Source: Treponema sp. (lineage in GTDB: Bacteria > Spirochaetota > Spirochaetia > Treponematales > Treponemataceae). Taken from it: 61,437 nt of DNA. Below are positions 52,861-60,500 of the stretch, one piece after another. The notes under the pieces are model-generated. The model was given only the letters and a program-made list of their open reading frames with translations. It made no database searches and was not told where the DNA came from. Position numbers and translations under genes: made by a program. Positions within the stretch are counted from its first letter, which is position 1, and every line of letters begins with the position of its first letter. The stretch is from positions 1 through 61,437 of the forward strand of contig SFOB01000026.1 of assembly GCA_004554075.1 (NCBI GenBank), written 5' to 3'.

Positions 52861-54108
52861 ATGAAACGTTCAAACAAAATCCTTCTGCTTTCTTTACTTT
52901 CAACTTTTTTTCTAACATTAGGAATTTTACTTGTTTTATTTTTCGTAAAGAGAACATCAGAAAAGACTAATACTGTAACTGTCGGATACTTTAATATTGG
53001 GAGTGCACAAGAAAAAGCTTTTACAGAGCAGCTTCAAAGTATCTGTGATTCTCAGAATATCAAAATAAAATATTACACCATTGATTGTGAAAAAGATTTG
53101 GCTGCTCAAATTAAAGACAATCATGTAAATCTTATTCTGGCTGCTGATGGTTATGCCCTGGAAAAATCTTTAGCTTGTATAACAGAAGAGCCTGAACTCC
53201 CATATAATTTGACAAGCGGTATGTATTCATCTATGAGAGAGGCTGTCGTTTCAAGTGAGGGAAAAATAAAAGCCCTTCCGCTTCTTTTTGATAATCTGGA
53301 AATTGACATTAATATTTCAGAATTTAAAATGTCGGGCATGGAACGAATTGCAACCTGGAAGGATATAGAACAGCTTTCTCGTAAGATTCACACAGAGGAA
53401 TATGCTCCAATTAGCTTTGCAGGTGCAGATCCGGTCTTTCTTCTAGATTTTATTGGTGCCATGGGAGAAGCTCTTGAAGGAGTTGATGCTTATGCTAAGG
53501 CTGCAGAAATCTTGAAAAAATCAGTTAGCAATGGAGTTGAGTCTGATTCTTTTGATGCAGAAGAACTATATAATCAGTTATTTATAGTTCCAGATGCTCC
53601 CTTGCCATTCACTTTCTACTACTTAAAACAATTGGTTGAAAAAGGCTTGATTCCGAAAGCTTCAAGAGAGTTTGTCCAGCAGGATATCAATTCTATGGCA
53701 AATTACCGTAAAACAGATATCTTTATAACTACATTATCTGCTCACAGAACATTTGAGGGTAGAGCATTATCTGCTTTTAGTTCAATATATGTTCCTTCTA
53801 ACAGAACCCCAGACCAGAGAGCATTTACTGCCACCACAACTTATGCTGTACCTCTGGTTTCAAATGAGAAAACTAGTGTCATTGTTGAAAAATTGATTGC
53901 GCCTGAAATTCAGGAATCCCTTTGCAGAACTACAGGTTTAGCTCCTGTTCTTTCAAATTCACGAGTCCCAGATAAGCAGTCCGATGATGCCCGCTACTGG
54001 ATAGCCTCAACCACCAAGCCCCTGGCCGGCCTCGGCCACGAAGCCGCCTTTACATCACCCCAACTGAAACAACTTTCGTCAGTTATCCTCGATAAGTTGT
54101 TCTTCTAA
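52861..54108 (+). CDS. Membrane-anchored extracellular solute-binding-like protein
   Basis: A 415-residue protein with one N-terminal hydrophobic segment (ILLLSLLSTFFLTLGILLVLFFV), no lipobox Cys, and a periplasmic part resembling family 1 solute-binding proteins. It begins with VTVGYFNIGSAQEKAFTEQLQS; later come ALPLLFDNLEIDINISEFKMSGMERIATWKDIEQLSRKI (a typical SBP hinge text) and a C-terminal lobe with TYAVPLVSNEKTSVIVEKLI. No permease or ATPase genes are adjacent, so it may be a sensor or orphan binding protein. The final ~35 codons (from ~53985) switch abruptly to C-ending codons (GCC, CCC, CTG, GGC), unlike the AT-rich body. Confidence 0.72.
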   Translation: MKRSNKILLLSLLSTFFLTLGILLVLFFVKRTSEKTNTVTVGYFNIGSAQEKAFTEQLQSICDSQNIKIKYYTIDCEKDLAAQIKDNHVNLILAADGYALEKSLACITEEPELPYNLTSGMYSSMREAVVSSEGKIKALPLLFDNLEIDINISEFKMSGMERIATWKDIEQLSRKIHTEEYAPISFAGADPVFLLDFIGAMGEALEGVDAYAKAAEILKKSVSNGVESDSFDAEELYNQLFIVPDAPLPFTFYYLKQLVEKGLIPKASREFVQQDINSMANYRKTDIFITTLSAHRTFEGRALSAFSSIYVPSNRTPDQRAFTATTTYAVPLVSNEKTSVIVEKLIAPEIQESLCRTTGLAPVLSNSRVPDKQSDDARYWIASTTKPLAGLGHEAAFTSPQLKQLSSVILDKLFF

Positions 54109-54126
54109 AAAAATGCAGGATAAAAC

Positions 54127-54279
54127 AAAGCCCTTGCCTTTTCGCGGCAAGGGCTTTATAGTAGTTAAAAGAAAAGGGACACAACGCAATCAAGCGTCTT
54201 GCCTCTATAGTAGGTTTGACCTTTTAGTCAAAGCCCGCCTATAAGTGCTGCAGACACAGAAGGCGGGCTATTTTTTATT
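54127..54279 (+). ncRNA. Structured element A (candidate small RNA or structured repeat)
   Basis: Three stems in order: a perfect 12-bp hairpin AAAGCCCTTGCC/GGCAAGGGCTTT (54127-54157) without a T-tract; a hairpin around CGCAATCAAGCG (54185-54196); and a terminator AGCCCGCCT/AGGCGGGCT with T6 (54251-54276). The first hairpin and the CGCAATCAAGCGTCTTGCCTC text recur as element B at 54647. The terminal hairpin has a different sequence but the same position. This pattern of conserved head and covarying terminator suggests an independently ended transcript. The role is unknown. Confidence 0.5.
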
Positions 54280-54381
54280 CTTACGTTTCTTCTTCCGTCT
54301 CTAGAAGAAAGATAATTTCAAAAACAAATTACTTACTTTTTAACAAATCAATGTTATATTATATGGGAATGGAGGTAATTT

Positions 54382-54621
54382 ATGGCTTCAATAAATCGCT
54401 ATCAGACAATAAATGATATCCCTGCCAGCAAGGGAAAAGAAGTGCTTTTGAAGATTTTAAATTCTCCAAAAGCAGATTTTTCAAAATTGCAGAAAATTGC
54501 TGCTGACTATGAACGAAAGGCTCTTGAAATGATGAAAGCAGAATTGAAGGAGGTATCAAACAATAAAAGCATACCTCTCATGTCGGAAACTGAATTGAGG
54601 CAGTTTGCTATAAAAAAATAA
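54382..54621 (+). CDS. Small hypothetical protein (79 residues) between the two structured elements
   Basis: I do not recognise this protein. It is preceded by GGAGG 6 bases before the ATG and by an AT-rich promoter-like stretch (TTATATTATATG), so it is likely real. The sequence is mostly helical and charged, with KGKEVLLKILNSPKADFSKLQKIAADYERKA in the middle, ending MSETELRQFAIKK. It has no signal peptide or membrane segment. It lies alone between structured elements A and B, in the gap between the solute-binding-like gene and the minus-strand SLOG gene. The arrangement looks like a small cassette flanked by repeats, but no recombinase site was recognised. Confidence 0.6.
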   Translation: MASINRYQTINDIPASKGKEVLLKILNSPKADFSKLQKIAADYERKALEMMKAELKEVSNNKSIPLMSETELRQFAIKK

Positions 54622-54646
54622 TCAATCATTTTTCTGTTTTCTCAAC

Positions 54647-54776
54647 AAAGCCCTTGCCTTTTCCCGGCAAGTGCTTTACAGTTAAACAAAAGAGGCATTC
54701 GCAATCAAGCGTCTTGCCTCAATTTGGTTAAAGACCGCCACGAGGGTTCAATGCTGTGGCGGTCTTATTTTTTATT
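54647..54776 (+). ncRNA. Structured element B (second copy of element A)
   Basis: AAAGCCCTTGCC (54647-54658) pairs with GGCAAGTGCTTT with one mismatch. GAGGCA...CGCAATCAAGCG...TGCCTC forms a better closed middle hairpin than in element A. AAGACCGCCAC/GTGGCGGTCTT followed by ATTTTTT ends the element. It starts 520 bases after element A and lies just past the small ORF. Its terminator would also face the convergent SLOG gene. Confidence 0.5.
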
Positions 54777-54790
54777 TCGCTTTCCTTAAA

Positions 54791-55255
54791 TTATAAGACA
54801 AACAGTTCTGGCTGTTGAACGGGAATTTCTGAAAAAGCTTTGTCGGTTGAAATTGTCTCATTTTGTATCACATAAAAATGCTTTCCAAGTTTTATCATTT
54901 CCAGAATATTTGCTTTTGTGCCTTTGCTGTAACCATCCCAAATCATCATTCCAAAATCTGCGTCGAGGGCCATCTTTTTATCTTTCAGAGTATACAAGGC
55001 ACGGCCGGTAAGGCTCTGTGAAGGAACTTCTACTGTTTGCCAGTTTCCAATATTGTTTCGGGTGAAATTATTTACATGATAAATTATCACATTTTTATAA
55101 TTGTGATCTGCACAATAGTTTTGAACGAGTGCATCAACGCCATTTGCATCTCCAACAATAACAGTAAGCCCTTGTGACATTATTTTATCAAGCTTTTCTT
55201 TTGCAATTTGAGGAAGTTCTTTTATACTTATCGATCCAGAAATAAATACTTTCAT
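54791..55255 (-). CDS. SLOG-family (YspA/DUF2493-like) nucleotide-binding protein
   Basis: A 154-residue Rossmann-like protein. The start MKVFISGSISIKELPQIAKEKLDKIMSQG and the segment TVIVGDANGVDALVQNYCADH match the SLOG/YspA pattern (GSR.I..LP...; VGDA.GVD). DADFGMMIWDGYSKGTKANILEMIKLGK is the second conserved block, lining the nucleotide site. SLOG proteins bind or process nucleotide ligands and occur in conflict and stress systems. Its ATG shares one base with the stop of the phosphoribosyltransferase-like gene, so the pair is an operon. Specific ligand unknown. Confidence 0.78.
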   Translation of the reverse strand: MKVFISGSISIKELPQIAKEKLDKIMSQGLTVIVGDANGVDALVQNYCADHNYKNVIIYHVNNFTRNNIGNWQTVEVPSQSLTGRALYTLKDKKMALDADFGMMIWDGYSKGTKANILEMIKLGKHFYVIQNETISTDKAFSEIPVQQPELFVL

Positions 55256-55500
55256 TAGTCGCTGTTTTTGGTACGGGTTAATGCAAAAGCATATATATTT
55301 TTAAAGCCATTTTCGTGCAATAAATCTGCTACAACTTCAACAGGTTGGAATTGTCGATTTTTCCTAGTAGCTGGAACTAAAATAACAAAATCTTTTTTAA
55401 TGAAATCAACAAATTCTTGATCTGATTTTAAGAGAGCCATTATTTGAGGTAAAACTGAAATGTCTTGTTTATATTTTAGTTGATAAACAAGTTCTCCCAT
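55255..55500 (-). CDS. ComF/phosphoribosyltransferase-like short protein, probably frameshifted at its 5' end
   Basis: The 81-residue frame MGELVYQLKYKQDISVLP...FVILVPATRKNRQFQPVEVVADLLHENGFKNIYAFALTRTK resembles the first half of ComF-type phosphoribosyltransferases (LVYQLKYK; VPATRKNRQFQP), but the PRPP-binding loop is missing. Its ATG has no ribosome site. A perfect one lies further up: GAGG at 55534-55531, seven bases before ATG 55523, which opens MIKLESDKW in the neighbouring frame and runs to a stop at 55476. Restoring one G in the TGGGAG run at ~55495 would join the two into a 90-residue protein. I read it as a truncated and recently frameshifted gene or a sequencing slip. It is coupled to the SLOG gene. 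Confidence 0.55.
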   Translation of the reverse strand: MGELVYQLKYKQDISVLPQIMALLKSDQEFVDFIKKDFVILVPATRKNRQFQPVEVVADLLHENGFKNIYAFALTRTKNSD

Positions 55501-55628
55501 TTGTCTGATTCAAGTTTAATCATTGATTTACCTCGAAAGTAATTATAATCTAAAAACATTTATTTTTACAGTATTTTATTGAATACTATGTAAACAGGAA
55601 TGTGAGTATATATTTTTTTATAAAATTC

Positions 55629-55775
55629 TTGAGGTGCAAATTTTGCACCTCAATTTACGTTTGTATGAATACTTTGTGGTCAAAAAATTTGACCGCAAAT
55701 GCATAGTTTTCAAGGTCAAATATTTTGACCTTGAAGCAGCAAAGATTTAATTGCGGTGCAAAAATTGCACCACAA
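55629..55775. repeat. Array of four ~25-base palindromes
   Basis: There are four palindromes with 11-12-base arms and 1-3-base centres. P1 is TTGAGGTGCAAA/TTTGCACCTCAA (55629-55653). P2 is TTTGTGGTCAAA/TTTGACCGCAAA (55673-55699). P3 is TTCAAGGTCAAA/TTTGACCTTGAA (55709-55735). P4 is TTGCGGTGCAA/TTGCACCACAA (55751-55775). Centres are spaced about 45, 36 and 41 bases. The outer pair share GGTGCAA, the inner pair GGTCAAA. No T-tract follows any of them, so they are not simple terminators. Confidence 0.8.
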
Positions 55776-55777
55776 AT

Positions 55778-55950
55778 TTAAGGCCTAAAGCTTGAGAAAC
55801 AACTCTTCAGATTAATATAATCCTTTGCAGAATTCATAAAGGTCAATCCAAAAAGATAATCCCACTTAAACGAGCCAATTTGAATTATCTTACCGGCACC
55901 GAAGTTTGCTTTCTGCACAGAGAGTTTGCAAAGTATAATACGGAGTTTTA
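55778..55950 (-). pseudogene. Coding remnant of an unidentified gene
   Basis: Minus-strand frame of ~57 codons with protein-like composition and no start codon or ribosome site, containing KANFGAGKIIQIGSFKWDY and FGLTFMNSAKDYINLKSC. It lies between the palindrome array and the terminator of the truncated Rpn gene. I do not recognise the family. Low confidence; it could be chance. Confidence 0.3.
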
Positions 55951-55952
55951 GG

Positions 55953-55980
55953 AAAAAAAACGGCTTGATTTCTCAAGCCG
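55953..55980 (-). terminator. Rho-independent terminator of the truncated Rpn gene
   Basis: On the minus strand CGGCTTGA-GAAA-TCAAGCCG (55980-55961) is followed by T8 (55960-55953). It has a perfect 8-bp stem and a GAAA tetraloop. Confidence 0.9.
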
Positions 55981-55991
55981 TATTCTCTGGA

Positions 55992-56267
55992 TTAATTTGT
56001 TTTATTGTTTTGCTTCAAGGCTTCCAGGACAAGTTCTAGAGGGGCGTTTGTTTTCTTGGCTGCTATCTCTGGTTTTTCTTTATATTCATCAATAAGCATA
56101 AGAGCATCTTCTACAGCCTTTTCCTGAAGGCCTTCCTGTTTACCGGCATCGAAAGAATATGCTTTTTCAATTTCCCAATCCATAAACTGTTTTCTCCACT
56201 GCGTATTGTGTTTTGCTTCTGCAACAAGTTTTGAAACTTTGTCTGCGAAAAATACTGCTTGAAAAAT
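55992..56267 (-). pseudogene. 5'-truncated Rpn-type (PD-(D/E)XK) transposase-like protein, C-terminal fragment
   Basis: The fragment reads ADKVSKLVAEAKHNTQWRKQF then, after an internal Met at 56183, MDWEIEKAYSFDAGKQEGLQEKAVEDALMLIDEYKEKPEIAAKKTNAPLELVLEAL. This is the C-terminal region of Rpn family recombination-promoting nucleases, including the E-G-x-x-x-K-A-V-E repeat zone and the PLE(L/K)VLE end shared with the intact neighbour (PLEKVLEL). The frame stays open up to the stop of that neighbour and has no ribosome site, so the nuclease domain is lost. A 63-residue product from 56183 is possible but probably not functional. Confidence 0.7.
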
Positions 56268-56269
56268 AA

Positions 56270-57172
56270 TTATGCTTTAACTGTAATCTGTTCTTTGAGC
56301 TCAAGCACTTTTTCGAGGGGAAGGCCTTGGGCTTGAGCAATTTCTTCAGGAGTAAGTTTATCCATTCTCAAAAGATTAATTGTAGCTTCCACAGCTTTTT
56401 CCTGTTTGCCTTCGCGACGGAGTATTCGGTCATATTGTTCTTGATCAAAATCTGTCAAAAGATCCATTCTTACCTCCGCACGTTGCTCTTTGATTAAGCC
56501 TTCCAGCAGGTTTTCTTTTACAGCCCAGTCTATGGCTTCATCAATGGCAACTTCTTTATTCATATTGTTTTTTATGTTTGTCTTGATTCTGTCGATGAAG
56601 ATACAATAATCATACAATGATTTACATTTTTTGTGTAGCATTACATTGTGCTTTTTATTGATGTTGATGACAGTTGCGGTCCACTCAAAATCTCCTGTTT
56701 TGTCATCATTTAAGAAAGCATCAGATAGCCTGAGTTTAGAGATATCATCAGTTTCTTCATTTCCAATATAAAAAACATAATATTTTGGCGATGGAATCTT
56801 TTTAAGTTGGGTTGTAAAAAGAGCTTCATCTTTGGACATAAGATAATTCTGATAGAGAAGTGAGAAATAAAATAATCCACGCAAAGGCATATTGGGGTTC
56901 AAAGTAGACTGATGTTCCCAAAGTGACATTTGAGAATCTACGAGAAAAGATACATCGTTTTTCATGTTCAGGTAGAGAACATTATCAAGCGTTGTGATTT
57001 CCAGTTCGTCCGGATCTGTATGATTCTTACCACTTAGTGCATTATAAAGTTCCAGCCTCCACCTGGCGCTTCTCGGATCTTCTGTTCCGTAAATTTTTCT
57101 GAACAGCTTGTCTTTGTAATTTCGTTCGTGCTTGACGATTTCGTTTTCCTGAATGTTAGAAATTTGTTCCAT
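56270..57172 (-). CDS. Rpn family recombination-promoting nuclease / transposase-like protein
   Basis: A 300-residue protein from ATG 57172, chosen because GGAGG (57185-57181) is 8 bases upstream; an upstream frame extends to 57226. The N-terminal ~200 residues carry the PD-(D/E)XK-like features of the Rpn family: KHERNYKDKLFRKIYG, ELEITTLDNVLYLNMKNDVSFLVDSQMSLWEHQST (D, then D..Q active-site spacing) and LYQNYLMSK. The C-terminal region (EGLIKEQRAEVRMDLL...KQEKAVEATINLLRMDKLTPEEIAQAQGLPLEKVLELK) is the typical coiled tail. Members cut DNA and stimulate RecA-independent recombination. A leader terminator stands just before the ribosome site, and a truncated paralogue follows. Confidence 0.85.
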   Translation of the reverse strand: MEQISNIQENEIVKHERNYKDKLFRKIYGTEDPRSARWRLELYNALSGKNHTDPDELEITTLDNVLYLNMKNDVSFLVDSQMSLWEHQSTLNPNMPLRGLFYFSLLYQNYLMSKDEALFTTQLKKIPSPKYYVFYIGNEETDDISKLRLSDAFLNDDKTGDFEWTATVININKKHNVMLHKKCKSLYDYCIFIDRIKTNIKNNMNKEVAIDEAIDWAVKENLLEGLIKEQRAEVRMDLLTDFDQEQYDRILRREGKQEKAVEATINLLRMDKLTPEEIAQAQGLPLEKVLELKEQITVKA

Positions 57173-57198
57173 ATTAAAAACCTCCATAAGTTCATGAG

Positions 57199-57233
57199 AA
57201 AAAAAAGACTGAAGGCAACGAACCATCAGTCTT
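57199..57233 (-). terminator. Leader terminator/attenuator upstream of the Rpn gene
   Basis: On the minus strand AAGACTGA (57233-57226), a 13-base loop and TCAGTCTT (57212-57205) are followed directly by a T-run to 57199. It lies between the presumed promoter and the GGAGG of the Rpn gene, so it would stop incoming transcripts or attenuate the gene, as is common for mobile-element genes. Confidence 0.7.
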
Positions 57234-57305
57234 AAAAATCTCTATATATAAAGTTGACTAGATATACGATTTCAGGAAGTGTTTTACGAAAAAACTATAA
57301 AATTT

Positions 57306-57333
57306 TTGCAAATTTTTTATTCTATGTTAAAAT
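57306..57333 (+). promoter_or_regulatory. Candidate promoter of the second giant lipoprotein gene
   Basis: TTGCAA (57306-57311) and TAAAAT (57328-57333) are 16 bases apart. The implied leader is ~170 bases. In it GGTGTAA (57344-57350) can pair with TTACACC (57456-57462), enclosing a GCCGA/TCGGC hairpin (57399-57403, 57421-57425). GAGG at 57503-57506 is the ribosome site. Confidence 0.4.
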
Positions 57334-57513
57334 ATATTAATTAGGTGTAAAACGTTTCATCTGGGGCTTGGAAATTTTTGTGCTTTTGGAGCGTTTTTGC
57401 CGATAATAAAAATGTAGATGTCGGCTTCTGGCCGGAAAGTTCACTCAAAAAGTTATTACACCCCGACTCCAGGCAGACCCATCAAAAAGTATTAACGCTC
57501 TAGAGGCTATTAA

Positions 57514-60500
57514 ATGAAAAAAAGTTCGCATTCTTTTCTCAAATTCGCACTGGCAGCATTGACTGCATTTACATTTTTCTTCACTTCCTGCGAAATCGGC
57601 ATGGGCCAAAGCGTAGACCTTGAGGCTCCGGTTATTAGCGTAAAAAAAATGGTGAGCGGTGGTGAAACTCCTAAAACCAGCTTTGAAACAAGTATTTATT
57701 GTCGTCAGGAAGTAAGCTTTTACGGAACTGCAGAAGATAATATCAAAGTAACAAATGTTCGTGCAGAAATCAAATGGGCGGGAGAAGAGTCTTATAGTGC
57801 TCTGGAAAATGCCAGACTTGAAGGAAACGAATGGGAGCTTGATATTGCCTTCCCGAAAGAGGGTGCCTGCTATCTTAAATTTACGGCAGAAGACCGTTCT
57901 GGAAATTATGGAGTTAAGTCTTCTAAAGTTGTTACCCTCTTTGTAGATAATAGTGCTCCTGTTGGAGATGCCTGGTATATAGACCGCCTTAACAACGGAA
58001 TCCAGTATAATCTGCAAAGTCTTGATACTCTTAAAAATATTGTAAAGGAAGACTCTGGTCTTAACGAACCTTCAAATAAAGATGTTGCCCAGAATGTAAA
58101 GTTTGATATTTGTTCTGCCTTTAGTGATATTTCTGGTGTACAGAATGTTTCAATCAGTATCTGGGATGAAGATGGAAACAAAATTATTAATGAAATTCCT
58201 AAATCATCTACAAGTACAAATTATGCTCCAGCCTTTACCGTAACTCATGAAATGTTAAAGGCAGCAAAAGCTTCTCTTGATTCTGGCTTGCATTATCTTC
58301 AGGTTCGTTATTCTGCAGAAGATACAGTAACAGATCCTGCTCCAAATAAAATAGAAGATGAAACAATAAGTCTTGGCTGGTTTATCTGGTGGCCTGAAAG
58401 TGATAATCCAAAATATGCAATTTCTGATTTGAAATACGAAAATGGTAATCCTTATCTCAGACTGCATATTGGAGATTCTTTAAGCGTTACTCTTTTTGAT
58501 GATGATGCTCTTAAAGGAACAGTTTCCTGTGAATTAGTAGATACAAATGGCAATAGTTTATCTACTCGTATATACAAAGAAGCAACAGTAAATACAAACG
58601 AAAGCGAAAAGGTTCTTGTTTTACAAGCACCAACAACTCCTCAAACCTTAAAGTTGAAAATTTATGCAGAGGCAATTTCGGGAGAGCCTATTAATAATAT
58701 TACAATTCCTGTAACAGTTTCTGATGATTCTCTTCCAACCCTCATTCTTACTAAACCTGAAAATAACCAGATTCCTTCTGTTACTGGTACTAATGCCGAT
58801 ATCAGTTTTGAAGGTATTACTCTTGACAAATCTGACTGTAAGTATCTGGAATTTGTATGGGTTCCGGAAGCTCTTAAAGCAGCAGATAAAAAGGCAAAAG
58901 CTCAGGCCTGGCTGAATTCTCTTACTGTTACAAATCATGCAAATTATGCAAGTGGTTTTACAAATGGAAAAAAAGAAGTTGCTGGTACTGGTGATTATGC
59001 AGGAATGAAGCTTTGGTCTATAGAGCTTACTCCTGATGGATCAGACAGTGGCTTTAAGAAAACAAAGTTTGATTTTGATTTAGAGCTGCTGAATGATTTT
59101 GTCAGTGTTGCAGAAAATGGTACATCAACTAACGAAAAGGCTCTGGGAAAATACTTCCTTATCCGTCTTATCCGTGCAGATGAAAAATATTCTGATTCTG
59201 AATTAACCCTTTCAAGCGATGATTTAAAGCCGATAATTACACTTCAAAATCCATCCGGCAACATGGCTATAATTGATCAGGAAAAAGACCTTGAAATTAA
59301 GTTTAAGGCAGAAAAAACAAGTAAACTTCCAATTGCAGAATGCAGACTTTTTGATGTTTCTGCGGTTGCAAATTTATCAGCTCTTATTGATGAGGAAACA
59401 AAAACAGAAGCAGAGATATTAGCGGCCTTAGATTCTTGTAAAATAACAGGTAACTTATTAAATGGCGTATTTACAGCAGATTCAATAGAGGCTGATACTT
59501 TAGCAGGTTATGCAGGCGCCAGTAAGAATCCAAAATTTGTTATATATGCTAAAGATGTACTTGGAAATTACAAATTTGAAACTTACGAGTTTATTTTAAG
59601 TTCACTTCCTACTATTAATACAATCACTTCTTCAGCTCCTACAAAGATTGGTTTATATGATGAATCAGGAAATCCTCAGAAAATTCAGTTTAATGTTTCC
59701 TTTACAAAAACAATAACTTTGGAAGATGCTACTCCAAAACTTAGAATAAAAGGAATTAAAAACGGATCCAGTCCGGCAAGTACAATCCGTTATGCTGAAT
59801 GGTTGAACAAAGAAGGTAATGGTACAACAACTCTTACCTTTACTTATACTGTTCAGCCTGGTGATAAAACCGAAGCCTTAAGTGGCTCTAGTTACAATGG
59901 TATTCTGGTAGATTCAGACCCGATAGAGGGCATTGCAGCTACAATTGCCAATATAACCGGACAGTTGAAAACTGGTTGCAACCTGCAGGAAAAGAGGGCT
60001 GCAAACCCAATTACTATTGATGCAATTCTGCCTGAAGTAGAGTCGATTTCAGTTACTTCGGCAGTAGATACGGATAATGTTGACTCTGGAATAAGCTACC
60101 TGCGCGAAGGAAGAACAATTACTGCAAATGTAGTTACATCAAAGCCTGTAACTGTACAAGGTTCTCCTTCAATGAAAGTAAAGGTTGGTTCCAGCGATAT
60201 AACTTTAGCATGGCAGAGTGCCTCTACAAGTGCAGGAAAAACAACTCTTGTATTCAGTAAAAAAGTTACTGGAGGAACTTCCGATGATCCTGATTCCGGT
60301 GATCCTAATGGTGCTATAACTTATGATGAAGATACCTGTTTAGAGAGTATTGATGTAATAAAAGACAGTTATAATAATAAGCTTACAAATCCTCTTACAG
60401 GAACAGATAAGGATCCAAACCTCTTTATTGATACAAAAGCTCCAGAAAAGAAACCCGTAATTTCAGGAATTACAGCTGGCGGAAAATACATAAATTCAGT

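Noticed and set aside
54114..54245. 43-codon frame covering structured element A
   Set aside because: No ribosome site, and the sequence is dominated by hairpin arms; the RNA or repeat reading explains it better.
54647..54776. Integron attC site or cassette boundary
   Set aside because: GTTAAAC/GTTAAAG are direct, not inverted, core-like strings and the stem order does not match attC; no integrase in the window.
55629..55775. CRISPR array or tandem terminators
   Set aside because: The four units are palindromes of two different sequences with no unique equal-length spacers, and none has a T-tract.
57445..58017. 190-codon minus-strand frame across the start of the second lipoprotein
   Set aside because: Overlaps a convincing lipoprotein signal peptide and ribosome site on the plus strand; no domain visible.
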